Assembly: GCF_040222955.1 (NCBI RefSeq)
Contig: NZ_JAVKCA010000011.1
Span: forward strand, 280,726 to 344,725
Origin: Marinoscillum sp040222955
GTDB lineage: Bacteria > Bacteroidota > Bacteroidia > Cytophagales > Cyclobacteriaceae
Reading direction: 5' to 3'
Length of the DNA stretch: 64,000 nt
The translations under genes and the position numbers were made by a program. The notes beneath the pieces are model-generated. The model was given only the letters and a program-made list of their open reading frames with translations, searched no databases and had not been told where the DNA came from. Of this stretch, positions 57,534-64,000 are shown in pieces (the stretch's first letter is position 1; every line of letters begins with the position of its first letter).

Positions 57534-59102
57534 ATGAAGCGATCGACGTTGCGGTGGGTAGTTACTTTAATGAGTCTGGCACTTCTAGGCCTTATTGGCT
57601 TTCAGTGGTACTGGATAGACTCTGTGATTCGTGCCAATGAGGAGCGCTTCAAAAAGGATGTGATTGAGGCCCTGCACACTGTCTCTGAAAAACTTGAAAA
57701 GCAGGAGGCCTTATATGCCTTTAATCAATCGGTTTATTTCTCCAGAACCTATGGCGGCACTCAGAGCTACCAGTTTCGCGCCGCGCCACAGGGCACAGAC
57801 GCGGTGGTAATCAAGGATACCCTGCGAAATGATGCCATGGGGTTTGACATTATTTTTGACTTTCAGGTAGGTTCTTCTGACGGACGTGACATACCGGATA
57901 TGTCAGACCGCAAACATCAGGTGTGGCAACACCAGGCGGAAATGAAGGATGCCGAGCGCCAACTCCTGGAGGAGCGCCTGGAGAGAGCCACCAGGAAATC
58001 AGAGATGGTTTTTCAGGTGCTGGAGAATATGCTGGTGCCGGATCGGTCTATTATGGCCAGGTTTAATCCCCAGCAGCTCGATTCGTTGTTGTCCAGTGAA
58101 TTTGCTGAACGGGGGATCGACATTAGTTTTGACTATGCCATAGTCTCTCCAATCAGTGAGCGATTTCTCCTGGTGGACAATCGGGCCTCTAAAAAAGCCC
58201 TTGAAAAAAGCGAGCTCAAAGCGAGCCTTTTCCCCAATGATCTGGTGGGAGAACAAAACTGGTTGGTGGTGGATTTTCCCGAGAAACAGCAATTCCTGTT
58301 GCGCAAGATTTGGCTGACTATGGCGAGTTCGGGCTTTTTGATCATGGTCATCGTGGGATCCTTTGGCTACTCCATCCGCACCATTCTTCGACAGAAAAAG
58401 CTTTCGGAGATGAAAAATGACTTCATCAATAACATGACCCATGAGCTCAAAACACCAATCGCCACCATCTCGCTGGCCTGTGAGGCGTTGAGCGACAAAG
58501 AGATCAATCAGATGCAGGGCATGCAGGACAGGTACCTGGCCATGATAAGTGATGAAAACAAGCGGCTCGGCGAGCAGGTAGAGCGGGTGCTTCAAATGGC
58601 AGCCCTTGACAGAAACGACATAGAGCTCAAAAGCGAATCACTCAACCTTCTGGAGCTGGTAGAGCGTGCTGTAGAGAAAACAGCACTTCAGGTGGAAGCC
58701 AGATCCGGTCAAATCAAAGTCATTGATAATGCCGACAATAAATTGGTTTTTGGTGATAAAACACACCTCACGAACATACTCGTGAACCTACTGGACAACG
58801 CCAACAAGTATTCAGACGCAGCGCCAGAAATCATGATTCGCCTCTACAATAAGGCCGGAGACATTGCTGTGGCGGTACAAGACCGGGGCATAGGCATGAC
58901 CAAAGAAGCCACCACGCATATATTTCAGAAATTTTATCGGGTGCCTACCGGTAATATCCACAATGTTAAGGGCTTTGGCCTTGGCCTGGCTTATGTGAAA
59001 AATATGGTGGAACTTCACCAAGGCACCATCTCTGTAGAGAGTGAGCCCGGGAAGGGCAGCAAGTTTACCATCACCTTACCTAACGAACATGGAAACACCT
59101 AA
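57534..59102 (+). CDS. Sensor histidine kinase (second of two paralogous pairs)
   Basis: A 522-residue kinase. TM1 at about residues 7-26, a larger periplasmic sensor of about 240 residues (rich in Tyr/Phe and Asp, with a coiled-coil EMKDAERQLLEERLERATRK near 137-156), TM2 at about 262-282. H-box FINNMTHELKTPIATISLAC (about 299-318), N-box ILVNLLDNANKYSDA, G1 VQDRGIGMTKEA, G2 VKGFGLGLAYV. All kinase motifs are intact, unlike the first kinase. Its stop region overlaps the response regulator start by 14 bp. Confidence 0.93.
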   Translation: MKRSTLRWVVTLMSLALLGLIGFQWYWIDSVIRANEERFKKDVIEALHTVSEKLEKQEALYAFNQSVYFSRTYGGTQSYQFRAAPQGTDAVVIKDTLRNDAMGFDIIFDFQVGSSDGRDIPDMSDRKHQVWQHQAEMKDAERQLLEERLERATRKSEMVFQVLENMLVPDRSIMARFNPQQLDSLLSSEFAERGIDISFDYAIVSPISERFLLVDNRASKKALEKSELKASLFPNDLVGEQNWLVVDFPEKQQFLLRKIWLTMASSGFLIMVIVGSFGYSIRTILRQKKLSEMKNDFINNMTHELKTPIATISLACEALSDKEINQMQGMQDRYLAMISDENKRLGEQVERVLQMAALDRNDIELKSESLNLLELVERAVEKTALQVEARSGQIKVIDNADNKLVFGDKTHLTNILVNLLDNANKYSDAAPEIMIRLYNKAGDIAVAVQDRGIGMTKEATTHIFQKFYRVPTGNIHNVKGFGLGLAYVKNMVELHQGTISVESEPGKGSKFTITLPNEHGNT

Positions 59103-59784
59103 AATACTCTTAGCAGAAGACGATGAAAACCTGGGACAGATCCTCAGTGAATACCTGAACCTGAAGGGGTTTAAAACCACACTTTGCCGGGATGGGGAAG
59201 AGGGAGCTGCTATTTTCAGGCCGGGGAACTTTGACCTTTGCATTCTGGACCTGATGATGCCTAAAAAGGACGGGTTTCAGCTGGCTGGTGAAATCAAGGA
59301 GATAGATCCTGAAATTCCCATTATTTTCCTGACGGCCAAGTCCATGAAAGAGGATATTCTGGAAGGATTTAAAATCGGTGCGGATGATTACATCACCAAA
59401 CCCTTTAGCATGGAAGTGCTGCTGATGAGGATAAAGGCTGTACTGCATCGTACCCTCAAAAGCAATGCGGACCGTGAGTTGCCAGAGGAAGTTACCGTGG
59501 GTGCGCTCAGGTATCAGTATGCGAGTAACATGCTGCATTTGCCATCCGGCCCGGTGAAGCTCACTACCAAAGAGAATGAGCTGATGAAACTGTTTTTGGA
59601 AAACCTCAATCAGACGGTTACCCGTACGGTGGCGCTCAAAAGAATTTGGAAAGATGACTCCTACTTCAATGCCCGAAGCATGGATGTCTACATCACCAAA
59701 CTCCGAAAATACCTCAAGGAGGAAGATTCCCTCAAGTTGCTGACTGTGCATGGGGAAGGATTCAAAATGGTGCATTTGAATTAG
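59089..59784 (+). CDS. OmpR-type response regulator (second pair)
   Basis: A 231-residue protein; the start giving METPKILLAEDDENLGQILS is chosen because it opens at the receiver's first strand, while the longer reading overlaps the kinase gene's coding region further. Receiver: acidic pocket LAEDDEN, phosphoacceptor in CILDLMMPKKDGFQ (about residue 52), FLTAKSMKED and DDYITKPFS. Winged helix at about 140-225 (LTTKENELMKLFLENLNQTV, SMDVYITKLRKYLKEEDS). It is closely related in layout to the first pair's regulator, suggesting a duplication. Confidence 0.94.
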   Translation: METPKILLAEDDENLGQILSEYLNLKGFKTTLCRDGEEGAAIFRPGNFDLCILDLMMPKKDGFQLAGEIKEIDPEIPIIFLTAKSMKEDILEGFKIGADDYITKPFSMEVLLMRIKAVLHRTLKSNADRELPEEVTVGALRYQYASNMLHLPSGPVKLTTKENELMKLFLENLNQTVTRTVALKRIWKDDSYFNARSMDVYITKLRKYLKEEDSLKLLTVHGEGFKMVHLN

Positions 59785-59795
59785 CAGTCATCTTG

Positions 59796-59803
59796 TATAT
59801 TTG
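59796..59803 (+). promoter_or_regulatory. -7 promoter box for the HisA-like gene
   Basis: TATATTTG matches TAnnTTTG exactly, with a -33-like TTTG (59775-59778) 17 bp upstream. It is 57 nt before the ATG used, so this gene has a normal-length leader. Confidence 0.45.
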
Positions 59804-59860
59804 CTAAGCTGGGCTCCGGCATCAGTCACCTTTTTTAGACCCAAAACCCCTATCTGGTAT

Positions 59861-60586
59861 ATGCTACTGGTACCCTCTATCTCTGTGATCAAAGGCAGGA
59901 CGACCCGCCTCACCCAAGGTGATTACGCCAATGAAAAAGTTTATGATGTTAGTCCCCTGGACGTGGCAGAGCAGTTTGCAGATCATGGGATAAACCGGAT
60001 ACACCTGATAGATCTGGAAGGAGCCAAGAAGGGCTCACCTGTTAACTATCCTACTTTGGAGCTCATTTCAGGACATACCGACCTTAAGGTCAACTTTGCC
60101 GGCGGACTACATACTGATGGTGATATCATTAAGGCCTTCGAGTTTGGTGCGGAGAGCATCGCGGCAGCTACCATTGCTGCCAATAATAAAGAACTTTTTG
60201 CCAACTGGATTATGTCCTACGGCCGGGAGAAAATCTCGCTGAGTGCGGATGCCCTCAATGGCCTCATCAGGATTGGTGGCTGGCAGGAAGCAACGCAAAT
60301 CTCACTAGATACCCACATAGAATACTTCTATGACCGTGGTCTGAAATACCTGAAGACCACAGATATTTCTAAAGATGGGGCTTTGGAAGGTCCTTCGTTC
60401 GAAGTGTATGAACACCTCACCCGCAAGTTCCCCGAGCTGTGCATTTTTGCAAGTGGTGGGGTCCGGAACATTGATGACATGAAAAAGCTCCGTGACATTG
60501 GGATTTACGGGGTAATTTTTGGAAAGGCTTTCTATGAGGGCAGAATCACACTCAAAGAGCTGGAGGGTTTTATACAAACAGCCTGA
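59861..60586 (+). CDS. HisA/HisF-related TIM-barrel protein lacking a catalytic Asp
   Basis: A 241-residue (beta-alpha)8 barrel with a HisA layout, normally the ProFAR isomerase of histidine synthesis. Matching features: HLIDLEGAKKGSPVN (residues 48-62), D130 in SLSADALNG, TTDISKDGALEGPS (166-179) and ASGGVRNIDDM. But position 8, where HisA has a catalytic Asp (AID-LKDG), is Ser (VPSISVIKGR), and the phosphate loop reads AGGLH instead of GGGIR. No other his genes are nearby. It is therefore either a divergent isomerase or a paralogue with another role. The start is set by the first strand; a 20-residue upstream extension is unlikely. Confidence 0.8.
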   Translation: MLLVPSISVIKGRTTRLTQGDYANEKVYDVSPLDVAEQFADHGINRIHLIDLEGAKKGSPVNYPTLELISGHTDLKVNFAGGLHTDGDIIKAFEFGAESIAAATIAANNKELFANWIMSYGREKISLSADALNGLIRIGGWQEATQISLDTHIEYFYDRGLKYLKTTDISKDGALEGPSFEVYEHLTRKFPELCIFASGGVRNIDDMKKLRDIGIYGVIFGKAFYEGRITLKELEGFIQTA

Positions 60587-60589
60587 ATC

Positions 60590-60871
60590 TTAAAATTCGT
60601 AATTCAGGTATTCGTTGCCAGGAGGCTCCTCGTCGTACTTTAGTTTGTAAATAAAGTAAAAGATGAAATTGAATTTACAAACGGAATTGAGGTTGGTGGA
60701 GTCCTGGTTCTGATTGAGGTACATTCCACCACCGGTGCTGGTGCTTTCGGAAACCGTGGTGGTTTCCTCCGACTTTTCAGCGGCATTGTTTCCGGCTGTC
60801 GCTTCAGTGGATTTCTTGCTTTTGCTTGCTTCTTCATTAGTGCTCGCGTCGGCATAGTTTGCCAAAAGCAT
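60590..60871 (-). CDS. Hypothetical low-complexity protein, probably exported, start uncertain
   Basis: The first ATG gives 93 residues: MLLANYADASTNEEASKSKK, then a Thr/Glu/Ser-rich linker, and a C-terminal part with VCKFNFIFYFIYKLKYDEEP. The frame stays open upstream, and reading on from a CTG at 60910 gives RKLASISLTVFCMLLANYAD, an excellent signal peptide ending in ADA. No ATG, GTG or TTG lies there, so either a non-AUG start is used or a signal has been lost. No family recognised. It is convergent with the HisA-like gene (3-bp gap). The C-terminal aromatic patch suggests a conserved core. Confidence 0.55.
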   Translation of the reverse strand: MLLANYADASTNEEASKSKKSTEATAGNNAAEKSEETTTVSESTSTGGGMYLNQNQDSTNLNSVCKFNFIFYFIYKLKYDEEPPGNEYLNYEF

Positions 60872-60979
60872 ACAGAAAACGGTTAGTGATATGGAAGCGA
60901 GTTTTCTCAGAACACGGAAATTTAGGTAAAAATACGAAATATCTATGCTCTGGGTTAGAGGTTAGCAAGATTTAACCGA

Positions 60980-61762
60980 TTATTTTTTAAAAGCTCCTAT
61001 GAAAACGACGAGTACAATGGCCATCAGGGAAAGTGTAAGAATAAAGAGAATGTAACTCACGATCCACGTGAGCAGTGCCTTCAGGAACTTTCGGAAAGTG
61101 ATTTTCCCATCATTGAAGCGACCCAGGGCCCAACCAAAATAGATCAAAGAAATAATGGTCATATATTGACTCACCCAGAATCCCGTCCACTTGAAAGTGA
61201 AAAGACCAACTATAAGAAACCAAATGGTATGGGTCTGGAGGTAGGTGATCATCACCAGGTTTTCCAGAAAGCTCCTTTTCTTCCGATATAACCACTGAAC
61301 ACCAAGGGTCAGAAACGGGATCAGAAGTGCTGACACAAATCGAAAGTTTCTCGAAACCCAGCCGGAGATGCTTTCCTGTAAAGCAAGCTGCCGGGCACTG
61401 CCGGAGCCTGAAGGAAGTCCCAGGTTTTCATTGGTCGACTTGAGAAAATCCGCAACCTCCAGACCCAATAGTTCAAAGGTGATGAGCATCAGGGCGGTCA
61501 TCACAATGTAATACCCAAGGGGGCCTATGTACCGGACGCTGTTTCTGTTCAGATAGGCCGTGATCACCCGTTCGGGATGCAAAAACAGCCCCCAGGCAGA
61601 TCGGCTAAATTTGGTGTCGAGCCCCAGCCACCGATCTGTGAATTCAGAAGAAATGTACCTGAGGGTGAGTTTCTTCAGATGGAGTTTTTGACCGCAATTG
61701 GGACAGTAGTTTCCGCCCGATTCCAGGCTACAGTTGATGCATTTTTCCATTTCAGAGGGCAT
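60980..61762 (-). CDS. DUF3667 membrane protein with N-terminal zinc-ribbon-like motif
   Basis: A 260-residue protein. The N-terminal CINCSLESGGNYCPNCGQKL (about residues 8-27) is a two-CxxC zinc ribbon; RYISSEFTDRWLGLDTKFSR (about 35-54) and HPERVITAYLNRNSVRYIGP follow as in DUF3667. Five or so membrane helices make up the rest (for example YYIVMTALMLITFELLGLEV). Function unknown. Two close starts are possible (61762 and 61750); the difference is 4 residues. Between the previous gene and this one lie 108 bp without features I can support. Confidence 0.85.
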   Translation of the reverse strand: MPSEMEKCINCSLESGGNYCPNCGQKLHLKKLTLRYISSEFTDRWLGLDTKFSRSAWGLFLHPERVITAYLNRNSVRYIGPLGYYIVMTALMLITFELLGLEVADFLKSTNENLGLPSGSGSARQLALQESISGWVSRNFRFVSALLIPFLTLGVQWLYRKKRSFLENLVMITYLQTHTIWFLIVGLFTFKWTGFWVSQYMTIISLIYFGWALGRFNDGKITFRKFLKALLTWIVSYILFILTLSLMAIVLVVFIGAFKK

Positions 61763-61803
61763 TCAATCCTCTAAAGCTAAAAATAAAATCGAATGGAATG
61801 AAT

Positions 61804-62892
61804 TTATCTTTTTTCTGAAGTGTGAACGTCCAGTCGCTGGACCGGGAGGCTTTCCGGGTATTCCTCCTGAAGGAAAGTGAGGAGTTTTTCGCGTACGCTG
61901 CATCTCAGGTCCCAGGCCATGGGCGAATTTTTGGCAGACATGAGTGCCCTCACAGTCATGGTAAATTCTTTGGTGTCTGTGATTTGGAGTGATTTCACCT
62001 GACCGTCCCAGTTGGATTCAGTTTTCAGGATTTCTTCCAGCTTGCTGCGGAGCTTTTCCACTGGTGTGCGATAGTCCAGGTGGAGAATCACTGATCCGAT
62101 GATCTCGCCTTTGTTTCTTGTCCAGTTTTGGAATGGCTTCTCCACAAAATAGGTGATGGGGAGAATGAGCCGGCGCCAGTCCCAGATTCGCACTACCACG
62201 TAAGTAAGATTGATCTCCTCTACCCAGCCCCACTCACCTTCTACCACCACCGCATCATCTATTTTAATGGGCTGAGTAAAGGCAATTTGGATGCCGGCCA
62301 GAAAATTGGAAATCGATTTTTGTGCGGCAAACCCGAGGATAACACTGGCTACACCCGCAGTGGTGAGGAGGGTTTGACCGTATTTGCGGCCCTCCTCAAA
62401 GCTCAGAAGGATCAGGGCGAATCCAATAAGGACAATGACCACTATGAAAACCTTCTTGAGAAAATTGATCTGAGTGAGGATCTTCCGCTCTTTGCGGTTG
62501 TCTTCTTTGTCAATGTCGTATCGGTCCAGGAAGATATCCTCCATGGCATATACCACCCGAATCAGGAAATGAACGGAGGCGATGATGAGCAGAATGAGAA
62601 AGGTTTTTATGAGGATCCGGTTGGTGTCGGTGTCCTCGGCATAGTTCAGGACAATGAAAATGGAGGCCACGGGCACCAGCGTGTTGAAGGCGTTTTTGCA
62701 CCTCTTCCTGAAGATCAGCAGGTCATTGGATTTGGATTTTTTTACGGTGAGGGTAAGACTGATAGCGACCAGCCAGTTGATGATCACCCCCACCACGAGG
62801 CCTATGACGAGGTGCACGACAGGAAATGACAGGTTGGATACATTTTCAATCAGGTCTTTCAACATACCGACAAGGTACTGTTGAGTCATCAA
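61804..62892 (-). CDS. Small-conductance mechanosensitive channel (MscS family)
   Basis: A 362-residue membrane channel. Membrane helices: about residues 20-45 (LVIGLVVGVIINWLVAISLT), 75-110 and 140-165. The pore helix and Gly-rich gate are GQTLLTTAGVASVILGFAAQ then KSISNFLAGIQIAFT (about 173-207), followed by the beta domain DDAVVVEGEWGWVEEINLTY and VVRIWDWRRLILPITYF. It would release solutes during osmotic downshock. Only about 40 bp separate it from the DUF3667 gene. The start region faces the repeat-rich interval with the DUF559 element. Confidence 0.93.
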   Translation of the reverse strand: MMTQQYLVGMLKDLIENVSNLSFPVVHLVIGLVVGVIINWLVAISLTLTVKKSKSNDLLIFRKRCKNAFNTLVPVASIFIVLNYAEDTDTNRILIKTFLILLIIASVHFLIRVVYAMEDIFLDRYDIDKEDNRKERKILTQINFLKKVFIVVIVLIGFALILLSFEEGRKYGQTLLTTAGVASVILGFAAQKSISNFLAGIQIAFTQPIKIDDAVVVEGEWGWVEEINLTYVVVRIWDWRRLILPITYFVEKPFQNWTRNKGEIIGSVILHLDYRTPVEKLRSKLEEILKTESNWDGQVKSLQITDTKEFTMTVRALMSAKNSPMAWDLRCSVREKLLTFLQEEYPESLPVQRLDVHTSEKR

Positions 62893-63096
62893 AAATCAAA
62901 TGGAGGAAGGTTTTTTGGAGGTACAGAGCTAATTGGTAAGAGAAGCTTCCCCCTCTCAAGAGGGGAGACAGGAGGAAGACACCCCTAGCCATATGCTCGT
63001 AAGCGTGGGATTAAGTAGTACTCGGACCAGACATTCAGAAGTCATGTTAGGAGATGTCTTTGGTAACAAGAGGTTAGGACTATGATATGAGACGTT
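62893..63096. repeat. Gene-free interval with orphan copy of the DUF559-associated palindrome
   Basis: No gene is convincing here. The quasi-palindrome CCCCTCTCAAGAGGGG occupies 62950-62965 and is followed by a fragment resembling ACACCCCT. About 131 bp of unclear sequence separate it from the inverted copy at 63097. An ORF-like reading on the minus strand comes from the repeat itself. Confidence 0.7.
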
Positions 63097-63128
63097 CCCC
63101 TCTTGAGAGGGGATTAAGGGGTGTGTTC
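63097..63128. repeat. Left inverted repeat of the DUF559 cassette
   Basis: CCCCTCTTGAGAGGGG (63097-63112) followed by ATTAAGGGGTGTGTTC. It is matched in inverted orientation on the right side: GAACACACCCC (63521-63531) and CCCCTCTCAAGAGGGG (63557-63572). The inner 16 bp are a 7-bp-stem quasi-palindrome. Confidence 0.8.
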
Positions 63129-63138
63129 TAAATAAAGA

Positions 63139-63146
63139 TATATTTG
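63139..63146 (+). promoter_or_regulatory. -7 promoter box for the DUF559 gene
   Basis: TATATTTG is an exact TAnnTTTG match, 5 nt before the GTG start. It lies just inside the left inverted repeat, so the cassette carries its own promoter. Confidence 0.45.
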
Positions 63147-63151
63147 AGCGT

Positions 63152-63538
63152 GTGAAGCGAAAAATCATTCCATATAACCCGAAGCTCAAAGAGCTTGCAC
63201 GTCAACTACGAAACAATAGCACCAAAAGCGAGATCAGGCTTTGGCAATACCTGAAAGGCAAACAAATGATGGGCTATGATTTTCACAGACAAAAACCGTT
63301 GTTAGAATATATTGCTGATTTCTATTGCTACGAACTGGAGTTGGTGATTGAGTTGGATGGCTATACCCACAATTTTGAAGAGGTCTTGGCCAGGGATGAA
63401 ACAAAACAGAAGGCACTGGAAAACCTTGGGCTGACTATAATAAGGTTTGCGGATCCAGAGGTACTACATGACATTAACAATGTGCTGAGGACGATAGAAA
63501 ATTATATTTTGGATAGAGAAGAACACACCCCCAGATAG
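63152..63538 (+). CDS. DUF559 endonuclease-like protein (Vsr-related fold)
   Basis: A 128-residue protein of the DUF559 family, related to the very-short-patch repair nuclease fold (PD-(D/E)XK-like). The core NSTKSEIRLWQYLKGKQMMG (about residues 22-41), YDFHRQKPLLEYIADFYCYE (about 42-61) and LVIELDGYTHNFEE supply E..., D and E-x-D residues of a nuclease site. The start is GTG. The last codons (EEHTPR) are encoded by the right inverted repeat. It sits between inverted repeats and may be mobile or may act on the repeat; no partner genes are visible. Confidence 0.88.
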   Translation: MKRKIIPYNPKLKELARQLRNNSTKSEIRLWQYLKGKQMMGYDFHRQKPLLEYIADFYCYELELVIELDGYTHNFEEVLARDETKQKALENLGLTIIRFADPEVLHDINNVLRTIENYILDREEHTPR

Positions 63539-63572
63539 AGAAGGACACACCCCCGACCCCTCTCAAGAGGGG
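63512..63572. repeat. Right inverted repeat of the DUF559 cassette with a direct duplication
   Basis: GAACACACCCC (63521-63531) pairs with the left repeat and overlaps the DUF559 stop. A 21-22-bp segment GATAGAGAAG(A/G)ACACACCCCC is duplicated (about 63512-63532 and 63534-63555) before CCCCTCTCAAGAGGGG at 63557-63572. This right end is thus longer than the left one. Confidence 0.75.
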
Positions 63573-64000
63573 AGTTAGATGTCCTTTAAACAAAAAAAGC
63601 AGTTACAAATAAATGCAACTGCTTTTGAAAAGGGTGGAAGACCGGACACGACGGGGCCAACCTTTGGCCGGCGACCTGACTTAATCTTATTTAATTGAGT
63701 CCCATTTTTTTGGAGATGCCCTTTAAAAAATTGTGTAGAAAATAAGGACACACCCCCGACCCCTCTCAAGAGGGGAGTTAGATGTCTTTTAAACAAAAAA
63801 GCAGCTACAAATGAATGTAACTGCTTTTGATAAGGGTGGAAGACCGGACTCGGCGGGGCCAACCTTTGGCCGGCGATCTGACTTGATCTTATTTAATCAA
63901 GTCCTATTTTGTGGAGATGACCTTAAAAATAAGGACACACCCCCGACCCCACTCAAGAGGGGAGTTAGATGTCTTTTAAACAAAAAAGCAGCTACAAATG
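63541..64000. repeat. Tandem array of about 187-203-bp structured repeats, 2.4 copies
   Basis: Units start with AAGGACACACCCCCGACCCC at 63541, 63744 and 63931; the third runs off the window. Units 1 and 2 are about 90% identical by eye. Each full unit has the CCCCTCTCAAGAGGGG palindrome (third copy has one change), then three hairpins: an AAAGCAG/CTGCTTT stem, GGCCAA/TTGGCC with loop CCT, and GACTT(A/G)AT with AT(T/C)(G/A)AGTC. Base changes in the last keep its pairing. No protein-coding gene is supported in this 460-bp stretch. Confidence 0.85.

Noticed and set aside
59110..59775. 221-residue open frame antisense to the second response regulator
   Set aside because: The regulator has all receiver and winged-helix motifs; the antisense frame is a composition effect.
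62128..62829. 233-residue open frame antisense to mscS
   Set aside because: The mscS protein is well supported; the antisense product is His/Asp-rich low-information sequence.
62956..63189. 77-residue minus-strand frame next to the DUF559 gene
   Set aside because: It is read through the inverted repeat and overlaps the DUF559 start.
63575..63862. Minus-strand frame across the tandem repeats
   Set aside because: It repeats the same peptide because the DNA is repeated, and spans hairpin sequences; not a plausible gene.
63573..63990. Integron attC-like sites (GTTAGAT at each unit)
   Set aside because: The core-like heptamer recurs, but no matching inverse core or cassette genes accompany it, and no integrase is present.
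63541..64000. CRISPR array
   Set aside because: Units of 187-203 bp repeat as a whole with no short repeat/unique spacer alternation, and no cas genes are present.

Overview
The window reads as one contiguous piece of a Bacteroidota chromosome, most likely a marine-type Cytophagales. Support from the sequence: a TonB-dependent receptor with a carboxypeptidase-like N-terminal domain paired with a DUF4249 lipoprotein, a protein with a type IX secretion (T9SS) C-terminal sorting domain, a MurF-Alr fusion, bacillithiol genes (bshC, ypdA), several Bacteroidota-only families (DUF6452, DUF6048, DUF4783), few Shine-Dalgarno sequences, and repeated use of the Bacteroidota -7 promoter box TAnnTTTG. Genus is not resolvable by eye. 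Coding density is very high, and many neighbouring genes overlap by 1-27 bp. The first 62.9 kb is mostly chromosomal housekeeping; the last 1.1 kb is repeat-rich and mobile-looking.

Layout. 1-6.2 kb: the end of a lipoprotein gene, mnmD (tRNA modification), a Uma2-type nuclease, and a minus-strand operon TonB receptor - DUF4249 - MFS transporter. 6.3-10.7 kb: minus-strand operon rimO - bshC - 5-formyl-THF cyclo-ligase - ypdA, which joins bacillithiol synthesis to a putative bacillithiol reductase. 10.8-21.1 kb: envelope DUF genes, dciA-like gene and recF, pdhA, a TPR protein, ribH, aspartate kinase, NhaD antiporter, a Glu/Leu-type dehydrogenase, anmK. 21.1-28.7 kb: plus-strand envelope cluster coaX - outer-membrane barrel - TPR protein - lptC - small membrane protein - CNNM/CBS protein - periplasmic PpiD-like isomerase. 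28.7-46 kb: rsmI, an inositol-phosphatase-like gene, a radical SAM/SPASM gene divergent from a DUF4105 gene, a DinB - ATP-grasp - LysE operon, nadC - YcxB-like - recX, gpmI - lipoprotein - ABC exporter, corA, terC, purK-purE. 46-53 kb: an ECF sigma factor with membrane-protein neighbours, murF-alr, GNAT, universal stress protein, MaoC and DUF892 proteins. 53.9-62.9 kb: tRNA-Val(GAC), DUF1573, two histidine kinase/response regulator pairs flanking a T9SS cargo gene, a HisA-like barrel lacking a catalytic Asp, DUF3667 and an MscS channel.

The most unusual part is 62.95-64.0 kb. A small DUF559 (Vsr-like) nuclease gene lies between inverted copies of a repeat built on the quasi-palindrome CCCCTCTCAAGAGGGG. 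It is followed by at least two and a half tandem units of about 187-203 bp that carry the same palindrome plus three predicted hairpins, one with compensatory base changes between units. I read this as a candidate nuclease-associated mobile or structured-RNA element; this is inference.

Other points worth following up are a perfect intrinsic terminator that contains the likely lptC start codon, a set of -7 boxes only 4-7 nt from start codons (possible leaderless mRNAs), and the HisA-like protein with Ser where the catalytic Asp should be.
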